Positions 1 to 7,943 are shown, counted from the stretch's first letter. The stretch is DNA of 18,080 bases from Desulfobacterales bacterium (GCA_012974475.1 JAAXQD010000098.1:1-18080); one strand, 5' to 3'. The notes: a model not told the origin generated them from the letters alone. Numbers and translations are program-made.

Positions 1-13
1 GTTTAAATCGGAA

Positions 14-60
14 GTGGGTGAGCTTGACAACATGCACCCATCCGCACCCTATACGCACCC
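14..60. repeat. Helically phased GCACCC repeats upstream of parA
   Basis: GCACCC occurs at 34-39, 44-49 and 55-60, so starts are 10 and 11 bp apart, about one helical turn. The reverse-oriented core GGGTG lies at 16-20. A TTGACA hexamer sits at 24-29 but has no well-spaced -10 partner. Phased repeats upstream of a partition operon could be protein binding sites. It could also be chance, because the left edge of the window hides the context. Confidence 0.35.
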
Positions 61-108
61 AAAAACGGCTCCGAATCAATATTCATAAGGGTTTCAATAT
101 CTTTTTGT

Positions 109-137
109 GTTTGTTGTCAAACATCATATTTTATGAT
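109..137. promoter_or_regulatory. Two back-to-back dyads just upstream of parA
   Basis: GTTTG-TTGT-CAAAC (109-122) is followed directly by ATCATA-TTT-TATGAT (123-137), ending 14 bp before the parA start. Both are perfect inverted repeats. They could be an operator for autoregulation of the par operon or hairpins in the mRNA leader. They do not resemble the canonical parS site (TGTTTCACGTGAAACA). Confidence 0.35.
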
Positions 138-151
138 AGAGTTTCGCCAAC

Positions 152-967
152 ATGACAGATATCATATGCATAGCCAATCAAAAAGGCGGCGTGGGCAAAA
201 CGACCACAGCCATAAATTTGTCCGCCGCCTTTGCAGTTTCCGAAAAAAAAACGCTCCTTGTGGATTGCGATCCCCAGGGAAATGCAACCACCGGACTCGG
301 CATCGATAAAAATAGTATTGATACCTCATTATACCACGGAATGATTGGAGAAGTCGATGCGAACAATCTCATTTTGGACAGCGACATCGATACGCTGAAA
401 ATCATTCCCTCTCGCGTGGAGCTCATCGGTTTTGAAGTGGAAATGATGTCAAACCCGAAGCGTGAAATGGTGTTAAAAGACCTTTTATTCCGGGTTAAAC
501 ATCTATTTGACTACATTGTCATCGACTGCCCGCCTTCTTTAAGCCTTCTGACCATAAATGCACTGACGGCGGCCGACTTCATACTGATTCCCCTTCAGTG
601 CGAATTTTATGCATTGGAGGGCCTGGGGCAGCTTTTACAAACTATAAAACGTATCAAGCAGCATTTGAATCCAAAACTTAAAATCGCAGGGATTCTTTTG
701 ACCATGTTTGATAAACGAACAAACTTATCCCACCAGGTGGCTGAAGATGCTGAAAAATACTTCAAGTACCTGGTATTCAGGACCGTGATTCCCAGAAATG
801 TCCGCTTGGGCGAAGCGCCGAGCTACGGAAAACCTATTTTGTTGTATGATGCAGCGTCTGCAGGGGCACAAAGTTACTTCAGCCTGGCCAAGGAAATTCT
901 GCGCAATTTTAGTAGTTTATCAAGTCCGACCCAACGTCCGAAGGAACACTCAAAGCTGGACAACTAA
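152..967 (+). CDS. parA: Chromosome-partitioning ATPase ParA (Soj)
   Basis: ParA-family ATPase that binds DNA non-specifically in its ATP-bound dimer form and moves ParB-bound origin regions during chromosome segregation. The 271 residues begin with the deviant Walker A motif KGGVGKTT (residues 11-18, with signature Lys11 and catalytic Lys16). The DCDPQGNAT switch region (about 39-47) and the VIDCPPSL Walker B region (about 124-131) follow. There is no N-terminal HTH domain, which fits the short chromosomal Soj type rather than long plasmid ParA proteins. The ATG at 152 fits the family N-terminus, though its Shine-Dalgarno sequence is weak. parB follows 15 nt downstream, so the two are probably co-transcribed. 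Such genes usually lie near the replication origin, but no canonical parS was found here. Confidence 0.95.
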   Translation: MTDIICIANQKGGVGKTTTAINLSAAFAVSEKKTLLVDCDPQGNATTGLGIDKNSIDTSLYHGMIGEVDANNLILDSDIDTLKIIPSRVELIGFEVEMMSNPKREMVLKDLLFRVKHLFDYIVIDCPPSLSLLTINALTAADFILIPLQCEFYALEGLGQLLQTIKRIKQHLNPKLKIAGILLTMFDKRTNLSHQVAEDAEKYFKYLVFRTVIPRNVRLGEAPSYGKPILLYDAASAGAQSYFSLAKEILRNFSSLSSPTQRPKEHSKLDN

Positions 968-982
968 CTTAACTGAATTAAA

Positions 983-1885
983 ATGAAAAAAGAAAAGAAA
1001 GAAAGAAAATCGGGATTGACCTCAAAAAAACCCAAAAAAATGGCCCTTGGAAGAGGTCTTGATGCTTTGTTGCCCGACATCAAACCCATCGAAAACATTT
1101 CAGAAGGATATTTTGATTGTGATATCGAGCAGATCCATCCAAATCGTTACCAGCCCCGCCTTCGGTTTCCAAACGATGAACTTGAGGAAATGTCCCGCTC
1201 CATTAAACAACAAGGAATCATACAACCCCTTCTGGTGAGAAAAGATCATCATGGCTACGAACTCGTAACCGGCGAAAGACGCTTGCGTGCCGCAAAAAAG
1301 GCCGGCCTGAAACAGGTCCCGGTTTTGGTCAAAAACATTGCCGATGCAGATCTTCTGGAAATGTCCATCGTGGAAAATGTTCAACGAGAAGATTTAACCC
1401 CCATAGAAGAAGCAGAAGCGTATCACCGTCTGATCACCGAATTCGGGCTCACCCAGGATCAGGCTGCGGTGCGGGTGGGGAAAAGCAGGTCTGCTGTTGC
1501 CAACTTATTAAGGCTTCGTCAGCTGCCCGAACAGATTAAAACCAGCATAATGGATGGTACCTTGAGCATGGGCCACGCACGGGCATTGCTGGGTGCTATC
1601 AACTCGGCCCAGCAAAACGCCGTATGGCGGGTCGTTGTTTCCAAAAGGCTATCGGTGAGGGAAACCGAAAGCCTGGTTAAACGTTTGAAAGCCGAACAGA
1701 AAAAGCCGAAACAGTCCTCGCCCGGTTCTGAACAAAGATATTTTTTGAGCCTGAGCGACGATCTTTCGCGTCACCTCGGAACCAAGGTTCAGATTAAACG
1801 ACGGGGGCAAAAGGGTAAGGTTGAGATCGAATTTTACAGCAATGACGATCTCGACCGTCTGCTCAGACGATTGAAGCAGATATAA
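983..1885 (+). CDS. parB: Chromosome-partitioning protein ParB (Spo0J)
   Basis: ParB-family DNA-binding CTPase clamp that loads at parS sites and stimulates ParA. The 300 residues start with a Lys-rich tail, then the GRGLDALLPD motif (23-32) typical of chromosomal ParB. The CTP-binding motif GERRLRAA lies at 97-104, the second conserved box VENVQRED at 130-137, and an HTH around 157-178 (TQDQAAVRVGKSRSAVANLL). A C-terminal dimerisation segment ends the protein. The gene follows parA by 15 nt and its TAA stop shares its last A with the ATG of the next gene. Family and operon position agree, so the assignment is firm. Confidence 0.95.
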   Translation: MKKEKKERKSGLTSKKPKKMALGRGLDALLPDIKPIENISEGYFDCDIEQIHPNRYQPRLRFPNDELEEMSRSIKQQGIIQPLLVRKDHHGYELVTGERRLRAAKKAGLKQVPVLVKNIADADLLEMSIVENVQREDLTPIEEAEAYHRLITEFGLTQDQAAVRVGKSRSAVANLLRLRQLPEQIKTSIMDGTLSMGHARALLGAINSAQQNAVWRVVVSKRLSVRETESLVKRLKAEQKKPKQSSPGSEQRYFLSLSDDLSRHLGTKVQIKRRGQKGKVEIEFYSNDDLDRLLRRLKQI

Positions 1886-2406
1886 TGTCTATTCATATCA
1901 TCATCGACGGCTATAATTTAATCCGACAGTCCAAATCCCTCTCCGCCCTTGACCGGCAAGATTTACAATTGGGCCGTGAAGCGCTCCTTGACATGCTTTC
2001 GGCATACAAAAAAATAAAACGCCACACGGTTACTGTCGTTTTTGATGGCACCAACGCACCGCCTTTTTCCCAGCACAAAGATCGAATAAAAGGAATCAAT
2101 GTGAAATTTTCCCGCCGTGGAGAATCCGCCGATGCCGTGATTAAACGGATGGCCGCCAAACTAAGGGAAAAAGCCCTGGTTGTAAGCTCTGATCTGGATG
2201 TTATTCATTTTGCGGGCTCCAGAGGGTCGGCGACCATCGACTCTCCCGGGTTTGAAGAAAAGATGTCCATGGCGGCGTATATGGATACCAAGGGAATGGA
2301 CGGCGAAGAAGCGGTGGGGTGGGTTCCAACGACCAAAAAGAAAGGTCCCGACAGACGACTTTCAAAAAGACAACGGCGCAGCAGGGTCAAAATAAAAAAA
2401 CTGTAA
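1885..2406 (+). CDS. NYN-domain (YacP-like) predicted ribonuclease
   Basis: A 173-residue PIN-like NYN protein. The domain starts at once with HIIIDGYNLI (Asp8, Asn11). Further acidic residues at the expected places are VVFDGTN (Asp54), ESADAVI (Asp83) and SSDLDV (Asp103, Asp105), which would form the metal-binding nuclease centre. The C-terminus is strongly basic (KKKGPDRRLSKRQRRSRVKIKKL region), consistent with RNA contact. Family knowledge: Bacillus YacP (Rae1) is a ribosome-associated mRNA endonuclease; whether this protein shares that role is inference. The 1-nt stop/start overlap with parB (TAATG) implies translational coupling, an unusual link between segregation and RNA decay genes. 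Confidence 0.85.
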   Translation: MSIHIIIDGYNLIRQSKSLSALDRQDLQLGREALLDMLSAYKKIKRHTVTVVFDGTNAPPFSQHKDRIKGINVKFSRRGESADAVIKRMAAKLREKALVVSSDLDVIHFAGSRGSATIDSPGFEEKMSMAAYMDTKGMDGEEAVGWVPTTKKKGPDRRLSKRQRRSRVKIKKL

Positions 2407-2410
2407 AAAT

Positions 2411-2434
2411 TTGATGGTCTCGTAAAAAGTCCGT
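2411..2434. repeat. Possible end of a dispersed repeat in the NYN-DUF3842 gap
   Basis: The gap 2407-2621 contains no supported gene. Its left part opens with TTGATGGTCTCGTAAAAAGT, which resembles the GGTCTC-ended terminus of dispersed repeats that I recall from Desulfobacteraceae genomes (memory, not a search). The same GGTCTCGTA string recurs at the right end of the MITE-like element near 10613. No convincing inverted partner was found before 2621, so this may be a decayed single end or chance. Confidence 0.25.
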
Positions 2435-2621
2435 TTTGCTCGCTCAGTGACCATTTGGGGATCCAGGTATTCTGATTCAATAACGGCTCAAACCCATACA
2501 TAAATCAGCGTAAAAAATCAAGGGCTACCCGATGCTCGTTTCCATTGACGCGGTTGGCATTATCTGATAGTCACACAACGGTTCGGAGCAGTTTTTTCAT
2601 AACGCTTTGAAATTTAACGAC

Positions 2622-3086
2622 ATGAATACAACAGAAAAAAAATCGGACTTGGTTCGGATATGCGTAATAGACGGTCAGGGCGGCGGCATCGGAAGCGCGG
2701 TCATCAAAAAACTAAAAGGCCTTTTCGGTGAAACCGTTGAAATTATCGCCTTGGGCACCAATGCAATCGCCACGGCCCAGATGCTGAAAGCCAAAGCCAA
2801 CAGAGGAGCATCTGGAGAAAATGCAATTGTTCAGACGTCTAAACAAGTGAATATTATCATCGGCACAGTCAGCATTATCCTGGCCCATTCCATGATGGGA
2901 GAAGTTACACCCAAAATAGCAGAAGCCGTGGCTGGGAGCCCCGCAAAAAAACTGCTTATACCGCTTACCCAGGAAAATGTGGAAATCGTCGGTTTACCCT
3001 CAACGCCGCTTCCCCATCTTATTGATGCGCTTATCGAGGAACATTTAAAAGGGAAAATACCATGTGTGAAGCCAACGCGTACTTGA
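2622..3086 (+). CDS. DUF3842 family protein
   Basis: A small conserved protein of unknown biochemical function, recognised as the DUF3842 type. From the ATG at 2622 it is 154 residues. A Rossmann-like glycine-rich loop, VIDGQGGGIGSAVI, lies at about residues 15-28, and hydrophobic strands alternate with helices to the end. A TTG at 2607 would add five residues. The ATG was preferred because the conserved domain starts shortly after it, but neither start has a clear Shine-Dalgarno sequence. The 3' end overlaps the CooT gene by 25 nt in another frame, which suggests coupled translation. The pairing with a nickel-binding protein hints at a metal-related role; that is inference only. Confidence 0.8.
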   Translation: MNTTEKKSDLVRICVIDGQGGGIGSAVIKKLKGLFGETVEIIALGTNAIATAQMLKAKANRGASGENAIVQTSKQVNIIIGTVSIILAHSMMGEVTPKIAEAVAGSPAKKLLIPLTQENVEIVGLPSTPLPHLIDALIEEHLKGKIPCVKPTRT

Positions 3087-3247
3087 TTGAAGGAGATGAG
3101 AAAATACTGGTTATGGAAGCTGTTGATACCGTAGAACCCGAGGAAAGCGGCATTAGATTGACCAGTATATTTGGAGACCAGAAATTCATACAGGCGCACA
3201 TTTATTCGCTGGCGCTGGTGGACCACAATATTTTTCTGAAATCCTAA
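3062..3247 (+). CDS. CooT family nickel-binding protein
   Basis: A 61-residue protein that starts MCEANAYL and ends near LVDHNIFLKS, the full length of the CooT family. In Rhodospirillum rubrum CooT, Cys2 is the Ni ligand of a homodimer involved in maturation of Ni-containing CO dehydrogenase (family knowledge); Cys2 is present here. The GDQKFIQAHI segment matches the conserved beta-barrel core as I recall it. The start at 3062 has an AGGG-type ribosome site (TTAAAAGGGAAAATACC) and lies inside the end of the DUF3842 gene. No CO dehydrogenase or hydrogenase gene is visible in this window, so the client enzyme is unknown. Confidence 0.85.
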   Translation: MCEANAYLIEGDEKILVMEAVDTVEPEESGIRLTSIFGDQKFIQAHIYSLALVDHNIFLKS

Positions 3248-3320
3248 CATCACGACTCGATACAATAGGCGGCTTTTATGCATAAATTTTGATGCGTTGA
3301 GCCGAACCAGCACGTGATAG

Positions 3321-5048
3321 ATGAAAATATTAATTGCAAAGAACGCCGGTTTCTGCATGGGAGTCCGCAGGGCCGTTGAAATGGTCTTAGATACCCCGAA
3401 CAAACACGAAAGCCCTATCTGCACCTTTGGACCGCTTATACACAATCCCCAGGTTTTAAACCTATTGGAAGAAAAAGGGATATCCATACTCGATGAAGTT
3501 CCGGATCACGGATCCGGTACGGTTCTGATTAGAGCCCATGGCGTTCCACCCGACACCAAAGAAAATCTGAAAAAAGCCGGTTTCAAGATTATCGATGCCA
3601 CATGCCCCCGGGTTATCAAGGTGCAAACCATCATCCGGAAACATGCACGACAAGGCTGTGCAGCGATCATTATTGGAGACAAAGAACACCCTGAAGTCAT
3701 CGGTCTTTTAGGGTATGCAGGGAATAAAGGGTATGTTGTCGACAATATCAATGATCTTGATTCGCTTCCTTTGTTTGAAAGCGCCATCATAGTTGCCCAG
3801 ACCACACAGAACACCCTCTTTTTTGAAAAGGTCAAAACCTGGGCAAACCAAAATTTTCCGCACTACAAGATCTATGATACCATTTGCGATTCCACCGCCA
3901 AGCGCCAGGCTGAAGTCCATGATCTGGCAGATTCTGTGGATGCCGTTATTGTTGTGGGGGGATATAACAGTGGAAATACAAAGCGGCTTGCCCAAATTGC
4001 TCAAAAGACCGGCAAGCCGACGTATCACATCCAAGAGGAATCAGAAATCGATATGGATGCACTTTCTGAAGCAAGCTGTATTGGGATTGCCGCCGGCGCT
4101 TCCACCCCGAACTGGATCATCAATAAAATCTACAGAAAGCTCGAAGCCCTCCCTTATAAAAAGAAGCAGCGCTGGAAAAGGAGCGTGTTTGCCGCCCAGC
4201 GAGGCCTTCTTCTCACAAATATCTATGTGTCCATAGGCGCCGGATGCCTTTGCTATGCCTGTATCAAGCTTCAGGAGATTACAAACTTCTTGCCGTATGT
4301 ATTTATATCCGTGCTTTATGTTCAATCCATGCATATCTTCAACAACCTGATCGGTACAAAGGCAGACCGATACAATGACCCTGACAGGTCTTTTTTTTAT
4401 CACAAAAACAAGATCCCCCTTGCCCTTCTCGCAGTTACAGCAGGGGGCGTTGGGCTCATCATCGCCTATTCAACAGGAATGATATCTTTTCTGATCCTTC
4501 TCGGCATGAGCATCATGGGGCTTTCGTATAATCTGAGGCTTATACCGGCACATTTTGCAAACAGCAAATACCGGCGGATAAGGGATATCCCGGGATCAAA
4601 AACTGTTCTGATTGCAATGGCATGGGGAATCGTGACATCTGTATTGCCCCCCCTGTCCGTATCCGAGAATATTCGTCTGAGTACGGTCATCATACTCTTG
4701 TGGTCTCTAAGCCTGGTCTTTGTCAGGACGGCATTTTTTGACGTTCTTGATATGCAGGGCGATCGCATTGTGGGAAAAGAAACCATACCCATACTTCTGG
4801 GAGAAAAACGAACCCTGGGCCTTTTAAAAATGATACTGGGCATCAATTTTGGCATTCTGATTTTGTCGAGTGCCTTACATCTTTTTCCGAGTCTCGGATT
4901 TGCCCTTGCAATCTGCCCCGTTTTTATCTTCATCGTTCTTTCAGCCCACGAACGCGGTTATATGCTTCCCGGGATCCGGCTGGAATTTTTGGTTGAAAGT
5001 AACTTTGTTATGGCGGGCTTGATCGCCCTTTTTTGGTCTCTTCTTTAG
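3321..5048 (+). CDS. ispH: IspH (HMBPP reductase) fused to a UbiA-type prenyltransferase
   Basis: A 575-residue two-domain protein. Residues 1-277 are a complete IspH, the [4Fe-4S] enzyme that makes IPP and DMAPP in the last MEP-pathway step. The cluster cysteines Cys12 (GFCMGV), Cys95 (DATCP) and Cys189 (ICDSTAKRQ) are present. So are substrate residues His41, His73, His123, Glu125, Thr162, SGNT (217-220) and ASTP (260-263). Residues about 290-575 form a multi-span UbiA-like membrane domain. It has an Asp-rich first motif, NNLIGTKADRYNDPDR (341-356), and a second, DVLDMQGDRIVGKETIP (474-490), for prenyl-diphosphate and Mg binding. A basic linker (KKKQRWKR, 280-287) joins them. Its aromatic or lipid substrate is unknown. 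The ATG at 3321 matches the IspH N-terminus despite a weak ribosome site. A 12-bp palindrome TTTATGCATAAA lies upstream at 3275-3286. Confidence 0.9.
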   Translation: MKILIAKNAGFCMGVRRAVEMVLDTPNKHESPICTFGPLIHNPQVLNLLEEKGISILDEVPDHGSGTVLIRAHGVPPDTKENLKKAGFKIIDATCPRVIKVQTIIRKHARQGCAAIIIGDKEHPEVIGLLGYAGNKGYVVDNINDLDSLPLFESAIIVAQTTQNTLFFEKVKTWANQNFPHYKIYDTICDSTAKRQAEVHDLADSVDAVIVVGGYNSGNTKRLAQIAQKTGKPTYHIQEESEIDMDALSEASCIGIAAGASTPNWIINKIYRKLEALPYKKKQRWKRSVFAAQRGLLLTNIYVSIGAGCLCYACIKLQEITNFLPYVFISVLYVQSMHIFNNLIGTKADRYNDPDRSFFYHKNKIPLALLAVTAGGVGLIIAYSTGMISFLILLGMSIMGLSYNLRLIPAHFANSKYRRIRDIPGSKTVLIAMAWGIVTSVLPPLSVSENIRLSTVIILLWSLSLVFVRTAFFDVLDMQGDRIVGKETIPILLGEKRTLGLLKMILGINFGILILSSALHLFPSLGFALAICPVFIFIVLSAHERGYMLPGIRLEFLVESNFVMAGLIALFWSLL

Positions 5049-5172
5049 TTTGATCCAATCGGCGGGCGGCCCGTTTTCTCGGTCAAACCGCTCCAAGGAC
5101 AATGCTTTTTTTCAACCCGTGTAAACCCGTGTATTAAAGCTCCATAAAACAAAAACATCAGGATATCAAAAA

Positions 5173-6864
5173 ATGACAAACAGAAAAAAATTGCTGATCG
5201 TTGGCGGTGTTGCAGGGGGAGCATCGTGCGCCGCAAGGGCAAGAAGACTTAGCGAAGATGCCGATATTATCCTATTTGAACGCGGATCCCATATCTCTTT
5301 TGCCAATTGCGGTCTCCCGTATCATATCGGGAAAGTTATTCCAAAAGAGCGGTCGCTTTTTGTTGCTTCACCGGAGTTGTTTAAAAGACAGCTTAATGTG
5401 GACGTAAGAACACAAAATAATGTCCGATATATTGACCGCAAAAATAAACGGATCGAGGTCGAAAATTTAAAAACCGGCGAAGTATACCGTGAAAGCTACG
5501 ATGCCCTTGTCCTTTCTCCCGGTGCGGTACCCATAAAACCGGATTTCAAGGGGATAGACCTCCCTGGCATCTTTACCTTGCGCACCATTCCGGACATGCG
5601 CAAAATTATCGATTGGATTAAAACCCGAACGGTGAAAAAAGCTGCTGTCATCGGCGGCGGATTCATCGGTCTGGAGATGACCGAAAATTTAAAAATACAG
5701 GGAATAGATGTCTCCCTCATTGAAATGCTGCCACAGGTCATGCCTTTTTTAGATTCTGAAATTTCAGCGTTCATCCATGACCATCTTAAGTCCAAAGATA
5801 TTTCACTCTGTTTGGAAAGTCCTGTTGCCGGATTCAGACAGAAAAACAATGGGATGATCGAGGTTATGATCGAACCCGGCAAAACGGTTGCAGCGGATGT
5901 GGTCATTCTTGCCATCGGTGTTCGTCCGGAGGTTGAGCTGGCAAAAACAGCCGGTCTTGCCGTTGGCAGCCTGGGAGGGATCCTAGTTGACGATCAAATG
6001 CGCACCAGCGATGAAAATATTTTTGCGGTGGGCGATGCCGTTGAAGTGCAAAACTTTGTCACCGCCGCACACGGCTTGATTCCGCTGGCAGGTCCGGCCA
6101 ACCGTCAAGGACGAATAGCGGCGGATGTCATCCTTGGAAACAACCGAACTGCGCCGCCCCGATTCCGCGGGGTGCAGGCCACAACAGTTTGCGGGGTACT
6201 CGGCCTGACCATCGCTGCCACGGGCACCAGTGAAAAAGCATTGAGACAATTGGAGGAAAATGAAGATTTAAAACCTTACGAAAAAATTTATCTCACCCCG
6301 AATCACCATGCCGGATATTATCCCGGCGCAAAACCCATAACAATCAAATTGATTTTTTCAAAGAAAACCGGACAGATATTGGGTGCCCAGGCCGTCGGGA
6401 CGGATGGTGTCGAAAAAAGAATCGATGTGATTGCAACAGCCATCCAGCATAACGGAACCGTATTCGACCTTGAAGAATCGGAGCTGTGCTATGCACCGCA
6501 ATACGGCGCTGCCAAAGACCCCGTCAACCTGGCGGGCATGATCGCATCGAATCTGATGCGGGGGCATACGTCAATTGTCCATTGGGAGGATCTTTCCGAG
6601 TCTGATGCATTTCTTCTGGATGTTCGCGGACCTTTTGAATTTAAAAGGGGTCATGTTGAAAATGCGGTGAATATCCCTCTGGCTGACTTAAGGAAGCGGA
6701 TGTCGGAACTTCCCCGGAATCGGGAAATATGGACATACTGTTATGAAGGGAAACGGTCTTATTTTGCCTTGCGAATTCTGGAACAGCATGGTTTTAAAGT
6801 GGAAAATATTTCCGGAGGGTATTTGATGTATCTGGCCGTAAAACAATTCAAAGACATTGGGTAA
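5173..6864 (+). CDS. CoA-disulfide reductase with C-terminal rhodanese domain
   Basis: A 563-residue FAD/NAD(P)H-dependent pyridine nucleotide-disulfide oxidoreductase. The N-terminal FAD loop is GGVAGG (11-16). The single redox cysteine is Cys46 in SFANCGLPY, the hallmark of the CoA-disulfide reductase/NADH oxidase/persulfide reductase group. The NAD(P)H loop GGGFIG is at 161-166 and the FAD-binding FAVGDA near 280. The last ~100 residues are a rhodanese domain (LLDVRGPFEFKRGHVENAVNIP), with candidate active Cys523 in the loop YCYEGKRSY. Fused enzymes of this kind reduce CoA-disulfide, CoA-persulfide or polysulfide (family knowledge), which fits a sulfur-metabolising anaerobe. The ATG at 5173 has an AGGA site at 5160-5163. 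It is transcribed with ispH-ubiA or alone from the 124-bp gap. Confidence 0.9.
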   Translation: MTNRKKLLIVGGVAGGASCAARARRLSEDADIILFERGSHISFANCGLPYHIGKVIPKERSLFVASPELFKRQLNVDVRTQNNVRYIDRKNKRIEVENLKTGEVYRESYDALVLSPGAVPIKPDFKGIDLPGIFTLRTIPDMRKIIDWIKTRTVKKAAVIGGGFIGLEMTENLKIQGIDVSLIEMLPQVMPFLDSEISAFIHDHLKSKDISLCLESPVAGFRQKNNGMIEVMIEPGKTVAADVVILAIGVRPEVELAKTAGLAVGSLGGILVDDQMRTSDENIFAVGDAVEVQNFVTAAHGLIPLAGPANRQGRIAADVILGNNRTAPPRFRGVQATTVCGVLGLTIAATGTSEKALRQLEENEDLKPYEKIYLTPNHHAGYYPGAKPITIKLIFSKKTGQILGAQAVGTDGVEKRIDVIATAIQHNGTVFDLEESELCYAPQYGAAKDPVNLAGMIASNLMRGHTSIVHWEDLSESDAFLLDVRGPFEFKRGHVENAVNIPLADLRKRMSELPRNREIWTYCYEGKRSYFALRILEQHGFKVENISGGYLMYLAVKQFKDIG

Positions 6865-6915
6865 AAAATTATCCATCGGCGAACAGCCGGCGAGTGATTT
6901 TTCCGCATTGTCTGT

Positions 6916-7521
6916 TTATTTCCAAATGGTGGGTTCCGTACCGGACAGAAGTCTTTTGATGTTTTCTATGTGACGAAAACCGATGAATACGGCCGTTGCT
7001 GCGGCACATCCTGTGAAGACGCCGGAGCCGGTAGCCTTCCAGACAGCAACCGGCAGAACGGCGGCGGCGGCGAGGGATGCCGCCGAAACGCGGTTGAACC
7101 CGCAAACAAACAGAATAAAAACCAGAATTGCAACCCCCAAGGCCGGTGGTGAAATTACGGCAAAACACCCGGCTGCAGTTGCAACGCCTTTGCCGCCGTT
7201 TTTAAACTTCATATATATCGGATACAGATGGCCCATAAAGGCGGTAAAGGCAACCAGTGAAATGTAGAAAGACGTCCACAATTCATTTGAATTTGTTAGG
7301 GATACTGCCAACCATACCGGAACGGCGCCCTTGAGGACATCGCCGGCAAGGGTTAAAATCCCAAGCTTTGGCCCTGCCATGCGCCTTACATTGGTGGCGC
7401 CGATATTTCCACTCCCCTCCTGCCGGATGTTTACCGAGGTGAACAGCCGGGTCAAGACAAGACCCCAGGGGATGGAGCCCAGGAGATACGCAAAAAACGG
7501 CAGAATGAGAAGTTTAATCAT
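6916..7521 (-). CDS. plsY: Glycerol-3-phosphate acyltransferase PlsY
   Basis: A 201-residue integral membrane enzyme that transfers the acyl group of acyl-phosphate to glycerol-3-phosphate, the first step of bacterial phospholipid synthesis. All three PlsY signature loops are seen: GSGNIGATNV (36-45), His98 followed by FKNGGKGVAT (106-115), and RHIENIKRLLSGTEP (183-197). Five or so hydrophobic spans separate them. The length is normal for the family. The gene converges on the CoA-disulfide reductase gene with about 50 bp between stops; a weak CGGC-GAACA-GCCG hairpin at 6877-6889 lies there. Its start faces the smr gene, and the 146-bp divergent region carries several dyads. Confidence 0.95.
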   Translation of the reverse strand: MIKLLILPFFAYLLGSIPWGLVLTRLFTSVNIRQEGSGNIGATNVRRMAGPKLGILTLAGDVLKGAVPVWLAVSLTNSNELWTSFYISLVAFTAFMGHLYPIYMKFKNGGKGVATAAGCFAVISPPALGVAILVFILFVCGFNRVSAASLAAAAVLPVAVWKATGSGVFTGCAAATAVFIGFRHIENIKRLLSGTEPTIWK

Positions 7522-7553
7522 TTAAGCAATACCACGGTGTTATTTTAATGAAA

Positions 7554-7615
7554 CGATACCCAATGCAAGCCATACAGGGTGTATCGTGAAAATATAGTGG
7601 GTATCATATCACTAT
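7554..7615. promoter_or_regulatory. Overlapping dyads in the plsY/smr divergent region
   Basis: GATACCCA (7555-7562) is the exact reverse complement of TGGGTATC (7598-7605). CGATAC (7554-7559) pairs with GTATCG (7581-7586). ATAGTG (7594-7599) pairs with CACTAT (7610-7615). The first two pairings share an arm, so they exclude each other in RNA. In DNA the set could be operator sites between the two divergent genes. Confidence 0.4.
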
Positions 7616-7667
7616 CGACCGTAATATCAAGTCCATATAATACCCCTCAAAGGAGAGCTTTTTTTAC

Positions 7668-7943
7668 GTGAAACCTGTAAAAATACCCATCGAAGATATT
7701 TTAGATCTTCACACCTTTAAACCCGATGAGGTTCCTAATCTTCTGGTCGATTACTTTTCCGCTTGTATCGATGCAGGTATTTATTCTGTACGAATCGTTC
7801 ATGGAAAGGGCCGGGGAATATTGAAAAAACGGGTTCAAGGGCTTTTGAAAAATAATCCGGTGGTAAAATCCTATAGAAATGCACCCCTTCAAGCCGGCGG
7901 TTGGGGCGCTACCCTGGTAGAACTCAAACAAAGATTCGAATAG
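7668..7943 (+). CDS. Stand-alone Smr-domain protein
   Basis: A 91-residue protein made almost entirely of a Smr (small MutS-related) domain. The conserved points are ILDLHTF (Asp13-His15), the HGKGRGIL loop (45-52) and the GGWGATLVEL end motif (77-86). Smr domains have nuclease activity on branched or nicked DNA or on RNA; some stand-alone bacterial copies act on collided ribosomes' mRNA (family knowledge). The specific target here is unknown. The start is GTG, chosen because a strong AAAGGAGAG site lies at 7649-7656. No partner gene follows; 383 bp without a gene come next. Confidence 0.88.
   Translation: MKPVKIPIEDILDLHTFKPDEVPNLLVDYFSACIDAGIYSVRIVHGKGRGILKKRVQGLLKNNPVVKSYRNAPLQAGGWGATLVELKQRFE

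Noticed and set aside
1..2406. Search for a canonical parS (TGTTTCACGTGAAACA) near parAB
   Set aside because: No match or near match was seen; the two dyads before parA differ in sequence.
5113..5132. Tandem AACCCGTGT repeat before the CoA-disulfide reductase gene
   Set aside because: Two short copies only, with no regulatory context; likely chance.
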